Positions 1 through 12,525 are shown, numbered from the stretch's first letter. The stretch: DNA of 64,000 nt from Methanobacterium formicicum DSM 3637 (GCF_000302455.1 NZ_AMPO01000003.1:186001-250000), one strand, 5' to 3'. Numbers and translations are program-made. Notes: generated by a model not told the origin, from the letters alone.

Positions 1-414
1 TTCAATCAATGCCTTTGAATGATATTTCGATGTGTAGGGTGATCCACCTATAAAAACGTCATCTATCACGTAAAATGGATTATTGGGGCTTATGAGTTTT
101 AAACCAAAGTCCTTGTATAAAATTTGGGGTGGTAGTGCATTTTTACGCATTACAACATCATGATTACCTGCTATGGCATAAATTGGAATTTTTGCTTCTT
201 TTAACTTTAAAATACCATGTTGCGCGGTGAGTAATGCCCTGGTTGGGGGTCTCGAGTATTCAAACAGATCTCCAGAGTGAATGGCAAAGTCAGGCCTTTC
301 ACTAATTATCTCCTCAATAGCCTGGTCGAAAACTTCAAAAAAGTCAGTTTCCCTCTCAGTAAGTCCGTACTGGCGGTAACCCATATGGGTATCAGCTAAA
401 TGGGCAAATTGCAT
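1..414 (-). CDS. mre11: Mre11 DNA repair exonuclease, N-terminal part (runs off the left edge)
   Basis: Metallophosphoesterase that trims DNA double-strand breaks in complex with Rad50. The 138 visible residues start at an ATG and carry three metal-binding motifs in order: DTHMG near residue 8, HSGDLFE near 47 and GNHD near 83. The C-terminal part lies outside the window. Its ATG overlaps the herA stop codon by one base (TGATG), so it is probably translationally coupled to herA as the third gene of a nurA-herA-mre11 operon. In related methanogens rad50 normally follows, which would be beyond the left edge. The family call is firm; only completeness is unknown. Confidence 0.95.
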   Translation of the reverse strand, partial: MQFAHLADTHMGYRQYGLTERETDFFEVFDQAIEEIISERPDFAIHSGDLFEYSRPPTRALLTAQHGILKLKEAKIPIYAIAGNHDVVMRKNALPPQILYKDFGLKLISPNNPFYVIDDVFIGGSPYTSKYHSKALIE

Positions 415-1938
415 CAGTAGTCTCCTCCCAGATCATCATATTCTCTTTTCTGTTCTTCAAGGAGTTTTTCCTGATTTTGGTGGGATTTTGACCATTCTTC
501 CACAATGTTAAGGTCTCCTCCTGTGATCTTCCCCTGGAATTCATCTATCTTAACCAGAGTGGGGATGCGAGTCATTAAACCCAGCACTATGGCTTCCCCA
601 ATATTCAGGGAAGGAAGCTGAGCTATCAAATCATCACTCAAGCTTTCACTGGCACGCTGCACATGATTCTGGTCAGTTGGTTCCACCAAGCGTAATATTA
701 TCATGTTGTTAGCCTGTGACAGGGCATCAGAGTCCAGTGATTTGGGGCTCTGGCTCACCAGGCACAGTCCCACTGAAAACTTACGCCCTTCCCGGGCTAT
801 TCTGCTTATCCACAGTTTCGATTCTGTTTTCCTATTTTGAGGAGCTAAAATATGTGCTTCTTCCAGGATCAAAAATATTGGGAATTCCAGACCCTCTCCA
901 GTTCTTAAAAACTCTTTCCGACTGGCCAGGACATTCCGGAGGATATGACTAACCACCACATCCGATGCAAATTCATCCACAGGTCCCAGGTCCAATATAT
1001 TGGCTTTGCCCACTTTCAAACTGTCAATTATATCCTTTGCTTCCAGGCTGAGTATGTTCCCGTACTTATCCCGCATGTGTTCCAGTTTGTTTAAAACATC
1101 GGCTATTGATTTTTTATCTGCGGAATTGGTGGATTTAGCATCTGGATCCTCGGATTCAGCTAACCAACCTTCCAGTTTACTCTGAATCAATCCAATGAAA
1201 TCTTTTCCAGTGGGTGACCCCTGCATGAGGCTTTTCCGTGCGGATTTATACGCTTTTAAGAAGTATCTTTCCTGAACGTAGGCATTGGGTGGTATGTTCG
1301 ATAATTTTTTGATTTCACCAAATGACAGGTAGAGGGGGTTGATCTGGGGTATTATTACATTGACTTTATCAGTACCAAAATCAGTGTTCACGTACTCCGA
1401 ATGCATATCAAATATCAGAACACTACCATTAACATTCAAAAGACCATCCACAATGACTGATACCGTATTTGACTTTCCTGCACCGGTCATTGCCAGAACT
1501 GCCAGGTGCCTGGACACCATCCTGTTGATGTCAACTTCTACACCCACTTCTTCCTGGCTTATTAACTTCCCCAGTTTTAAACCGTATTTATCCACTTTGA
1601 ATATTTTCTTCAAAACCTCAGAATCTGCCACCTGTATCTCGGTTCCAGGGGGAGCAGGTGTTCGAGGAATGCGCAGGTCATCATCAATATCTCCCAGTAT
1701 TTTAACACTACCCTTAACGTAATGGTCGTCCCCTTCAATGGCTTTGATTTTTTCAATGGTCAGGGGGTCGTATATCTGATCGTTAATGGAAACACTACCT
1801 CTCACCAGGGATTCGATCATCCCCAGTACGTTCTTCCCATCATATTTTAAGGAGACGTATTCACCTACCCTGGGCATTTTTTTGGAGATAAAACTCACAT
1901 TAACCAGGGATGTTTCTCCTATGCATCTTCCAATGATT

Positions 1939-1946
<8 letters not shown>
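414..1946 (-). CDS. herA: HerA DNA translocase/helicase
   Basis: Hexameric ATP-driven DNA translocase of the FtsK/HerA class that works with NurA nuclease in end resection. The 510 residues begin with a HAS-type beta-barrel region (about 1-110). The ATPase core has Walker A MTGAGKSN at about 153-160 and a Walker B-like FLILEEAHILAP at about 360-370, followed by an arginine-rich SRIAREGRKF segment and a sensor-like LVSQSP. Length is normal for archaeal HerA. Its ATG overlaps the end of nurA by 8 bases and its stop overlaps the mre11 start by 1, the tight coupling typical of this repair operon. Confidence 0.96.
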
Positions 1947-3003
<1,057 letters not shown>

Positions 3004-3141
3004 TTAATCCCTCAAAATCAATATAAATCTCATTCAATCATTTTTTATCATAAATAAGCGGGTAATGATCATTATAACCTATATTTTATTCCCATTGATT
3101 TAAACTTTATTTTAATATATGGAGATAACCAATCTATATTT

Positions 3142-3861
3142 ATGAACATCCTCACATCCCAACAAAAAAGGGTCTTAAACGGCATTAAATATTTCAGTGC
3201 AGAATACCAGGGAGGAGTTCCATACAATATCCTGAAACTGGACCTGGACACTTCTGAAGACGATCTTAACCCAATTTTAGAACACCTGGAGAATGAAAAT
3301 TACATATCCCTCCAGGATGGGATCATCACTCTGGAGAAGAACAGGGGAAGTAAAAGTAATGAGAAAAGTGATGATGTTCTGGAAAAAACACATTTAGATG
3401 AATCTATAGAGGGAACAGTTGAAAATAATCCGGATTTACTTGATGATGTTAATGATTTTAACTCTTCTGCTGATGTTGTGGATGTTGGGAATATTGGTTC
3501 TGAGGTTAGTGATACTCCTATTGAAGATATGAAGGACACTCCTACTGAAAATATGAATGACATTCCTACTGAGAATATGAATGGCACTCCTATTGAGGAT
3601 AGGGATGATACTGAGCAAACAGAAGAAGTGGAAGTAATTGAAAAGTTCTCTGAAGCTGAACTGGAATCATTGGAAATAATTAAAAAATTGGTGGATGATT
3701 CCGGGAACATTTCCAGAACAATTTTAGAGGGTAATCTACTCTACGGGGAGCTGGGATTAAGCAGCATCGCCATGTACAACCTTATAACCTCTCTGGAGTA
3801 TAAAGGAGTCTTAAAGAAGATTAAGCTTATAGATGGGGAATATTATAAATTCAGCCCTTGA
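3142..3861 (+). CDS. Acidic protein with two putative winged-helix ends and a repeat linker; function unknown
   Basis: 239 residues. The N-terminal 60 residues (QKRVLNGIKYFSAE, then ILEHLENENYISLQDG) look like a winged-helix fold. The C-terminal 70 residues (ELESLEIIKKLVDDSGN, then LITSLEYKGVLKKI) look like a second one. Between them is a very acidic Asp/Glu/Asn/Thr-rich linker with four 8-residue repeats of the type DTPTENMN at about residues 124-155, encoded by four 24-bp DNA repeats at 3511-3606. It is divergent from nurA. The architecture suggests a DNA-binding or regulatory adaptor, but that is inference; I do not recognise a named family. Confidence 0.75.
   Translation: MNILTSQQKRVLNGIKYFSAEYQGGVPYNILKLDLDTSEDDLNPILEHLENENYISLQDGIITLEKNRGSKSNEKSDDVLEKTHLDESIEGTVENNPDLLDDVNDFNSSADVVDVGNIGSEVSDTPIEDMKDTPTENMNDIPTENMNGTPIEDRDDTEQTEEVEVIEKFSEAELESLEIIKKLVDDSGNISRTILEGNLLYGELGLSSIAMYNLITSLEYKGVLKKIKLIDGEYYKFSP
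3511..3606 (+). repeat. Four in-frame 24-bp tandem repeats
   Basis: Four consecutive 24-bp units within the acidic-linker gene encode DTPIEDMK, DTPTENMN, DIPTENMN and GTPIEDRD. Units differ by a few bases each. The unit length is a multiple of three, so copy-number change would preserve the frame. Confidence 0.85.
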
Positions 3862-3959
3862 TTTTATTTTAAAAGCCAATTTGGCATTATTCCAATTACA
3901 TTTATTATATTATATCTTCAAAATCTTATCATTTTTCAAATTTACCAACATCTACTAAA

Positions 3960-4451
3960 TCATAACCAGCTATACGGATTAAACTCCGAGGGTGGAATGT
4001 ACATAACCTCAGCATAACCCTTCTTCAAGAGCTCCTGGTTGAGATTCACGCCATCAACATACACCACTGCCAGGGCACGGTCATATTTATCCTTATTTTT
4101 GGTATTATCAATGTCCAGTCCCACTGTTTTACCCAGACACATGCGGGTTACATAGTCCTTGGCAGTTTGATATCCTGCTTGTCCTTTCTCGGGGGTGTTA
4201 ACTCCCACAAATCTCACTCTGCCCACTCCTTCCACATCAATGGTGTCTCCATCCACCACTTTGTAACACTTACCACTCACCTCAGCGTGATCACTGGAAC
4301 CAGTAGAAGTAGTGGTTGAGGGAACTGAGGTGGTGCTGTTGTTTAAAGAAGAGAATGATGAATTGTTTACTGGATTCCCTTCATGACTGGTACAACCGGA
4401 AACAGCCAGTACCATGATGCAAATGATAATTAAAAGATATTTCAAGCGCAT
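3960..4451 (-). CDS. Secreted lipoprotein thermonuclease (SNase-like)
   Basis: Staphylococcal-nuclease family enzyme predicted to cut DNA or RNA outside the cell. The 163 residues begin with a lipoprotein signal peptide: positive MRLK, a hydrophobic stretch and a lipobox LAVSGC with Cys at residue 20. A Ser/Thr/Asn-rich linker follows, then the SNase barrel from about residue 61 (KCYKVVDGDTIDV). The catalytic residues are all present: Arg in RVRFVGVNTPEKG, Glu in the same TPE, and Arg in YDRALAVVYVDG. Length is normal for a single-domain family member. It is a single-gene unit. Membrane anchoring through the Cys is inferred from the lipobox. Confidence 0.88.
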   Translation of the reverse strand: MRLKYLLIIICIMVLAVSGCTSHEGNPVNNSSFSSLNNSTTSVPSTTTSTGSSDHAEVSGKCYKVVDGDTIDVEGVGRVRFVGVNTPEKGQAGYQTAKDYVTRMCLGKTVGLDIDNTKNKDKYDRALAVVYVDGVNLNQELLKKGYAEVMYIPPSEFNPYSWL

Positions 4452-4692
4452 TTTATCCCTTTAATAATAATCTTAATCTTAAACTAATCCTATTTTAATC
4501 TGTCAGAATCAATTTATTTCTTATTAATAAGGTTTTTTTAAAAGATTAAAAATATTCTTTTATTATAATACTGGGGTTTTTAAAGGAACTCATTTTAACA
4601 TACACTTATCTCTTTTACTCCTTGAGAATTTGCTGGGATGATCCTTATGCAGTAAAATTCAGTACACGATGCAATTAAATGTAATAAAATCT

Positions 4693-5684
<992 letters not shown>

Positions 5685-5782
5685 TTAGAGTAAACATCAA
5701 AACAAAACTTGTAATGACTGATTAGATTATATATTTATAAAATAAAGGTTCATTGGATGCAGAATCATGGTAAATGTGACAA

Positions 5783-5920
5783 ATGCAACTTCAGCTGCAA
5801 TTGCAACCACTACCAATAACAACAACTCAATTATTCATAGGTTTACTTGTTTTTTTAGTACTCTTATTGGTAATTATATGGTTAATCAGAAAATATGATA
5901 AAAAATCACAAAAGAAATAA
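5783..5920 (+). CDS. Possible 45-residue single-pass membrane peptide
   Basis: A short reading frame between galE and the DUF4013 gene encodes a polar Gln/Leu-rich start, a run of about 20 hydrophobic residues (LFIGLLVFLVLLLVIIWLI) and a basic tail RKYDKKSQKK. The pattern of one helix plus a positive-inside tail looks like a real small membrane protein. A TATA-like stretch lies about 50 bases upstream. There is no convincing ribosome binding site, and an in-frame stop lies just before the ATG, so the start is fixed if it is translated at all. Confidence 0.45.
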   Translation: MQLQLQLQPLPITTTQLFIGLLVFLVLLLVIIWLIRKYDKKSQKK

Positions 5921-5990
5921 AATAGATTCCTTCAGAGATTTATTCACTGAAAAATATTTTTTTTAAAATTAGGAATAGGTTAGGTTATTT

Positions 5991-6974
5991 ATGAGGATTA
6001 AAGAGATACTAACTGATTCTTTGGCTTATCCTTTTTCTAATGGGATAAGATTTTTTGTTTTTGGAATTATTATATTGATTAGTCTTTCTCAATACACTGT
6101 TTTATATCTGGATAACATGAATTATCTGATCTTTATTTGTTTAGATGTTATTGGATTTTTAGTTGTAGGATCATTTGTAAGGGGTTATTTGTTTAGGATT
6201 ATAAGTGAGTCCTTAACGGATGTTGATGAGCTTCCTGATTTCAAAGATTGGCAAAAAATGTTTATTGATGGTATTAAAGTGTTTATAGTTAATTTTATTT
6301 ATTTAATTCCTGTTATTTTGATAAGTATTTCAGTATTAAGATATTCTGGATTAGCAGATTTAAAAACTATCTTTGCAGGTTTATCCTATTTAAATTTCGA
6401 TTTATTGTCATATGAGGTGTTTTCTCATTTTATTCCTGTGGTAATTGCACTGTTATATCTCGTGATGATCATTCCAGTGATTTTAATGGCGGTTTCGAAT
6501 ATGGCTTATACTAATGGAAAACTCAGTGCAGCTTTTAAATTCAGGGAAATTATTAGTAACCTTGCAAAATTGTCTTGGAATAGATCCACAGGGTTTATGT
6601 GGTATTTTTGTTATGATTTAATTCCAATTATTATTGGATTCTTTGTATTGGATGAAATTCTTGAAAAAATTTACAGCATAGGGTGGAAAAAGCTTATAAT
6701 TTGGTATATTGCAACGGGTACTATTTTTTTAATCATAACCTTTATTGGATACTTTATGGTTAATATCAGTTCAATTTCAATCTTGTTTGGCCTACATCTA
6801 TGCACAATTTCAAATTACAATATTTTACGTACACTAATTATGCCCTTAGTTTTATTTCCCTATCTTTCGATATTCCTTTCAAGATCAACTGCATTAATTT
6901 ATGATTCTGCAATTAAGAGTTATTTAGGCAGCGAAAACTACATAAACTATCAATCACACGAAGAATCTCCTTGA
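5991..6974 (+). CDS. DUF4013 family polytopic membrane protein
   Basis: 327-residue integral membrane protein with about six hydrophobic segments. It resembles the DUF4013 family common in methanogens, whose opening pattern (an amphipathic start, then two helices and a conserved segment like GYLFRIISESLTDVDELPDF) is visible here at about residues 63-83. Function is unknown. The gene is notably AT-rich and stands alone between small intergenic frames. No catalytic residues are evident; a role in transport or envelope organisation would be guesswork. Confidence 0.8.
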   Translation: MRIKEILTDSLAYPFSNGIRFFVFGIIILISLSQYTVLYLDNMNYLIFICLDVIGFLVVGSFVRGYLFRIISESLTDVDELPDFKDWQKMFIDGIKVFIVNFIYLIPVILISISVLRYSGLADLKTIFAGLSYLNFDLLSYEVFSHFIPVVIALLYLVMIIPVILMAVSNMAYTNGKLSAAFKFREIISNLAKLSWNRSTGFMWYFCYDLIPIIIGFFVLDEILEKIYSIGWKKLIIWYIATGTIFLIITFIGYFMVNISSISILFGLHLCTISNYNILRTLIMPLVLFPYLSIFLSRSTALIYDSAIKSYLGSENYINYQSHEESP

Positions 6975-7751
6975 TTCCAAGAATAATGAAAATCACAAAC
7001 AAGTAAGGCATGATTTAAAAGGAGTTTGATGAATAATGATTGGTAAGGTTATAAAATGGTTAGAAAGACTACATTAAAGATATCGCATCAGATTAATCGA
7101 ATGGCGAGTCACAGTAATATCAATGTGAAAAAATTAGTATTATATCTTATGGTAGGTATTTTTCACGATTTTACTCACATTCCAATTATTGTCTAAATTT
7201 TTTGATTTCCAAAGTTCAGGGAACCCTCTATTTTTAATATATGTTTCTTAGGAGTCTTCATTATCCTAATGTTTATTTCTATTTTAACTCCATTAAAAAG
7301 GATGATTCCACTTATTTTATTATTATTCACAGTATTATCTGGAGCAATTTTACTTTATATATTCATAATATTACCCCAATATATTTCAGACATTGGATTT
7401 TTATGTGGAAGTGGCATATTCATGATTTATTTGGCTATTTTTTGTTTTTTAATATATTTACACCTATCTTAATTCCTAAATCTTTTCTTTAAGTTAAATT
7501 GACTCCAATTAGGGGATTCAGCGCCATATATTAGTAATATAAAACCTTTAGGGTTTATTTTTGCTATTACAAGTTTTTTTAACATTTATAGATGTTTATT
7601 ATTGTTACTAAAATGAGATAGGGCACCGGTCAGGTCTGTTTTAGTTCTACCCTTCACAAAAAAATTTAAGAAGTTTAAGTACCTGTGAAAAAACAGAATA
7701 GGTGTCTAAAATTGGTTAAATTTTATCATATGAACTATTCTGGGGAGTAAT
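6975..7751. other. AT-rich gap with one doubtful small membrane frame
   Basis: Nearly 780 bases without a clear gene, between the DUF4013 gene and the channel-like gene. It contains the doubtful 67-codon frame at 7269-7472 and a short hairpin (AAACC/GGTTT at 7542-7556) followed by T-rich sequence that could be a terminator. No remnant of a known gene was recognised. Confidence 0.5.
7269..7472 (+). CDS. Doubtful 67-residue two-helix membrane protein
   Basis: The frame encodes two strongly hydrophobic stretches (about residues 13-34 and 42-65) joined by a short polar loop, with a weak AGGAG about 14 bases upstream of the ATG. An overlapping frame from 7241 is less protein-like. Hydrophobic frames are common by chance in AT-rich DNA, so this is reported only as possible. 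Confidence 0.3.
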   Translation: MFISILTPLKRMIPLILLLFTVLSGAILLYIFIILPQYISDIGFLCGSGIFMIYLAIFCFLIYLHLS

Positions 7752-8885
7752 ATGGGTTATCTGGGAGAACTAAAGGAAGCCTTGAGATATAAGGAAGTCC
7801 GTAAGTGGTCTATTTTTTTGCTCGCTGTAATGGCCATTGTTGGTTCTTACATGATCTTTTTTGCCTATGAAAATACCTATCAAGAATTTGATACCTTCAA
7901 ATACGAGATAGCCCCTAATGAAACTCTCACCCCTGGAGAAATGGCAATTCCAGACAGTGCACAGAAAGTATACACTGGCATTTATATTGATAGGATCAAA
8001 TCAGCCTCCTTAAAAGACAATATCTATTCTGCAGATTTCTATGTATGGTTCAGATGGACGGGAGATAGGAATCCTGGTGATAATTTTCAGGTATCTAGTG
8101 GAACCATAGAAAAAAAGGAGTTGATTAACAACTCTACCCATGGTGATGAGAAATTTGCACTTTACAAGGTTTCGGCTACCATATCTGATAATTCAGAACT
8201 GTTCAGATTCCCTGAAGATGATCAGTTACTTCTTTTGAATATTCAGGATAAAAGTTATGGAAGGGATGAACTGGTTTACGTGCCGGATAATGAAAGTTCA
8301 GAAAACATTTTCAATGTAGTATTGTCAGGATACCATTATTTAGGATTAATAGTTGCAGAAAAACCATTATACTATGATTCTGCCATGGGTAACAATATTG
8401 AAGAAGATAACACCTTTTCTCAGTTTAGTGCAGGCATGTTCTTCAGCAGAGAAGAACTAACTGTACTCCTGTTTTCATTGATTGGTTCATTTGCAGCAGT
8501 TTTCGCAGCGTTGATATCCCTCACCATACCCTATAAAAACCGTTACACGGTATCAGTCAGTGCTTTGTTTGTAGGAATAGTGAACATGGTTCTCATAACT
8601 GGTTTAGTGCCCAACGGAGTAATTAGCATTGCACATCTCATCAGTTCTTTCGGATTATTCATTATAGTTTTAACCCTTTTAGAATCAATAGCCTACCACC
8701 GGTTTGAATATAAAAGTGATAGATTTAAGGATAAAGGTGAAAAGGATAGGGTAAAACGGTATAAGAAAGTATCTAAAATGCAAGATAAAGTCTCTTTGAT
8801 TATTTTGGCCACTGGTTACTTCCTAATAGTATCTACTATAATTATAATTGCCTGGTTTAATCCTGCTTTAAATTATTTACCCTAA
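7752..8885 (+). CDS. Probable pentameric ligand-gated ion channel (Cys-loop superfamily) homologue
   Basis: 377-residue membrane protein with the layout of prokaryotic pentameric ligand-gated channels. There is an N-terminal signal anchor (about 18-38) and an extracellular beta-rich domain (about 70-215) with VYTGIYIDRIKSASL and ADFYVWFRWTGD. A FRFPEDDQLLLLNIQD segment matches the FPxDxQ stretch of the Cys-loop without its cysteines. Four helices follow: TM1 about 235-260, TM2 about 263-286 (starting NRYTVSVSALFVGIV), TM3 about 292-316, a basic loop, then TM4 about 346-369. These features are seen in the sequence; the family assignment is by pattern similarity. Ligand and ion selectivity are unknown. 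It stands alone, so context gives no hint. Confidence 0.7.
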   Translation: MGYLGELKEALRYKEVRKWSIFLLAVMAIVGSYMIFFAYENTYQEFDTFKYEIAPNETLTPGEMAIPDSAQKVYTGIYIDRIKSASLKDNIYSADFYVWFRWTGDRNPGDNFQVSSGTIEKKELINNSTHGDEKFALYKVSATISDNSELFRFPEDDQLLLLNIQDKSYGRDELVYVPDNESSENIFNVVLSGYHYLGLIVAEKPLYYDSAMGNNIEEDNTFSQFSAGMFFSREELTVLLFSLIGSFAAVFAALISLTIPYKNRYTVSVSALFVGIVNMVLITGLVPNGVISIAHLISSFGLFIIVLTLLESIAYHRFEYKSDRFKDKGEKDRVKRYKKVSKMQDKVSLIILATGYFLIVSTIIIIAWFNPALNYLP

Positions 8886-9078
8886 AAACTAAAATAAATA
8901 AAAATAAATCAAAAACCCCACAACAATTGAAATAATCCGGTCCTTTTAATTCATTCAAAGACTATTTACATTGATGATTGGTATCAGTGAGTCTTTACCA
9001 CGGTAATTCATTTAAGAATTTTATAAATATAATTTTCAAGGATTTTTATTTCAGGGATTCTTTAAAAAAAGAGAATAG

Positions 9079-9924
<846 letters not shown>

Positions 9925-10224
9925 AATTCTGCCTCCTTATTTGCACTGTAATTATTCCAGTTGCCCAGCATGTACTCTTTTTACTGGGACTTGATTTAAT
10001 GGATAATAATAAATTTTTAATTTTTCATTTCAAGCCATTTATATTTAAAAACCACATCAATTATTAAAATAACCTTTTTATATTAATATTCTTTTTTATA
10101 AAACCACTATCTTGAAGGCACTGTTTCAGGCAGCTTTGATAAGTATATGATGGTCTCACCAGATATTCTTTAATTTAGAGCATGATAATTCATTACATCA
10201 ATCTACCCAAAACCATTGATAGTA
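9925..10224. other. Divergent promoter region galU / rfbC-like
   Basis: Three hundred AT-rich bases separating the two divergent nucleotide-sugar genes. Besides the galU ribosome binding site near its left end, I see several TATA-like stretches but no hairpin, operator or small gene that I would defend. Confidence 0.4.
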
Positions 10225-10749
<525 letters not shown>

Positions 10750-10788
10750 TATGGGATAATAGCTTAAATAAGGATAATTGGTGATTTT

Positions 10789-11727
10789 ATGAAGATAATG
10801 ATTACAGGTGGTGCAGGATTCATAGGATCCAACTTCGTACATCACCTTTGTACTAACGATGATTATGAAGTGATGGTCCTGGACAAGCTGACCTATGCCG
10901 GGGACATGGAAAACCTCAAGGAAATCCGTGACAAGGTCGAATTTGTCAAAGGGGATATAGCAGATGAGGAACTGGTCTCCAAAATAATGCAAGACTGTGA
11001 CATGGTGGTTAACTTCGCTGCTGAGACCCACGTGGACCGATCCATAGAGGACCCAGGCCTGTTCGTTAAAACAGATGTTATTGGGACCTACAACCTCCTG
11101 GAAAACGTTCGCAAATACGATGTGGAACGTTACCTGCAGATATCAACTGATGAAGTTTACGGGAGCATAGAATCAGGATCATTCACTGAAAGTAGCAACA
11201 TTGACCCATCCAGCCCGTATTCTGCCAGTAAAGCCGGTGGTGACCTTCTGGTAGGGGCATACTGGAAGACATACGGCACACCAATCATCCTCACCAGAAG
11301 CAGTAACAACTTCGGACCCCGCCAGTACCCTGAAAAGTTGATACCACTTTTCATCTTAAACGCAATGCAGGATAAACCGTTACCAGTCTACGGTGATGGG
11401 AAGAATGTCAGAGACTGGATCTATGTGATGGATAACTGTAAAGGAATAGAAACAGCTCTACTTAAGGGTGAACTGGGAGAAGTATACAACATTGGTGGAG
11501 GAAACGAGAAAAATAATCTGGAAATAACCCACCTAATATTGGAGTTATTAAACAAACCAGAAAGCCTTATAACATTCGTTGATGACCGGCTGGGCCATGA
11601 CCGCCGTTACTCACTGGACTCTGCTAAAGCAATGAAACTGGGCTGGAAACCAGAATATTCATTCGAAGAAGCATTAAAAGAGACTGTGAAATGGTATAAA
11701 GAGAATTACTCCCGATATTTGAAGTAA
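10789..11727 (+). CDS. rfbB: dTDP-glucose 4,6-dehydratase (RfbB-like)
   Basis: NAD-dependent dehydratase producing a 4-keto-6-deoxy nucleotide sugar, the step before the neighbouring epimerase. The 312 residues contain the N-terminal GGAGFIGSNFVHH, the active-site STDEVYGSI that marks dTDP-glucose dehydratases (Asp-Glu pair), YSASKAGGD with the YxxxK motif, and RSSNNFGPRQYPEKLIP. The C-terminal DRLGHDRRYSLDSAKA is also characteristic. A GGTGAT ribosome binding site precedes the ATG. No rfbA or rfbD is present in this window, so the pathway end product is not shown here. Confidence 0.93.
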   Translation: MKIMITGGAGFIGSNFVHHLCTNDDYEVMVLDKLTYAGDMENLKEIRDKVEFVKGDIADEELVSKIMQDCDMVVNFAAETHVDRSIEDPGLFVKTDVIGTYNLLENVRKYDVERYLQISTDEVYGSIESGSFTESSNIDPSSPYSASKAGGDLLVGAYWKTYGTPIILTRSSNNFGPRQYPEKLIPLFILNAMQDKPLPVYGDGKNVRDWIYVMDNCKGIETALLKGELGEVYNIGGGNEKNNLEITHLILELLNKPESLITFVDDRLGHDRRYSLDSAKAMKLGWKPEYSFEEALKETVKWYKENYSRYLK

Positions 11728-11831
11728 TTCTGATTTATTTTACCCGATAATTATTCGTATCCTTTTTTATTTTAAAATCTCACTTTTTTTTATTAGAGTA
11801 AACCTATAATCTATTAAATTTTAATTCAACT

Positions 11832-11910
11832 TTTCAAAATAAAAACTAGATTTCAAAATACTAGATTTCAGAATATAAAACTAAATTTCAGAATAAAAAA
11901 CTAGATCAAA
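11832..11910. repeat. Imperfect 15-20 bp tandem repeat including a gene's stop codon
   Basis: Units of the type CTAGATTTCAGAATA start at 11846, 11861, 11881 and 11901. The last unit holds the TAG stop codon of the minus-strand YggU gene, so the spacer looks like successive copies of that gene's 3' end. Confidence 0.7.
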
Positions 11911-12191
11911 CCCTCTAAAATCTTATAAAACTCTTTTTCATCCATATCATGTATGAGCAGGGTTTTCTGACGACTTTTATGTCCCGAGATGATATCTGTG
12001 GGGTGGCCGGTCAGTGCAGAAAATTCTTTCATTAGTTCTTTGTTGGCTTTCCCTTTGGTTGGAGGAGACTTGAGTTTCACTTCCAGTGTCTTCCGCCACT
12101 GGTTGTAACCAGCTATCTGGAACTTGGCTGATTTAGGGGATACTTCTATCATTACTGTTATCCCCTGGGGAGTTGTGTGAACTGCCTGCAT
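11901..12191 (-). CDS. YggU/DUF167 family protein
   Basis: Small conserved protein of unknown function found in all domains. The DUF167 core is visible: VSPKSAKFQIAGYNQWRKTLEV, then KSPPTKGKANKELMKEFSALTG and the SGHKSRQKTLLI ending. I start it at the ATG at 12191 (96 residues), which gives the usual family length. A longer frame from 12281 would add 30 residues of low-complexity Asn/Ile sequence with no family support. The 3' end is followed by tandem copies of its own last bases. It stands alone. Confidence 0.85.
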   Translation of the reverse strand: MQAVHTTPQGITVMIEVSPKSAKFQIAGYNQWRKTLEVKLKSPPTKGKANKELMKEFSALTGHPTDIISGHKSRQKTLLIHDMDEKEFYKILEGLI

Positions 12192-12377
12192 AATGAAAAC
12201 ATCCAGATTATCTATTATTCTTATTGAATGGCTCTTAATTTTTATTATATTGTTATTTTGAATCCTAATAATAGTTTTCAATACTTAAAAATACTTTGTA
12301 ATAATTATAAGTTTTTTCTTCTTCATATAAACTGCTTTTAAACCATTTAAATACTGTTACAATCAGTAACGGTAACC

Positions 12378-12385
12378 TTTAAATA
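12378..12385 (+). promoter_or_regulatory. Archaeal box A (TATA) for tRNA-Leu
   Basis: TTTAAATA preceded by a purine/pyrimidine BRE-like AACC. It lies about 60 bases before the tRNA, which would put the start of transcription near 12405 and leave a leader of about 30 bases. It is isolated from protein genes. Confidence 0.55.
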
Positions 12386-12398
12386 GTGTAAGCAAGAG

Positions 12399-12431
<33 letters not shown>

Positions 12432-12432
12432 C

Positions 12433-12525
<93 letters not shown>

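Noticed and set aside
716..952. Plus-strand frame of 78 codons inside herA
   Set aside because: It is antisense to a clearly conserved ATPase gene and has no protein-like features of its own.
3300..3710. Minus-strand Ser/Phe-rich frame of 136 codons opposite the acidic repeat gene
   Set aside because: It is the antisense shadow of the Asp/Glu-rich frame; the plus-strand frame has a better start and winged-helix-like ends.
12192..12281. N-terminal extension of the YggU protein
   Set aside because: The extra 30 residues are low-complexity and absent from the family; the internal ATG gives the standard length.
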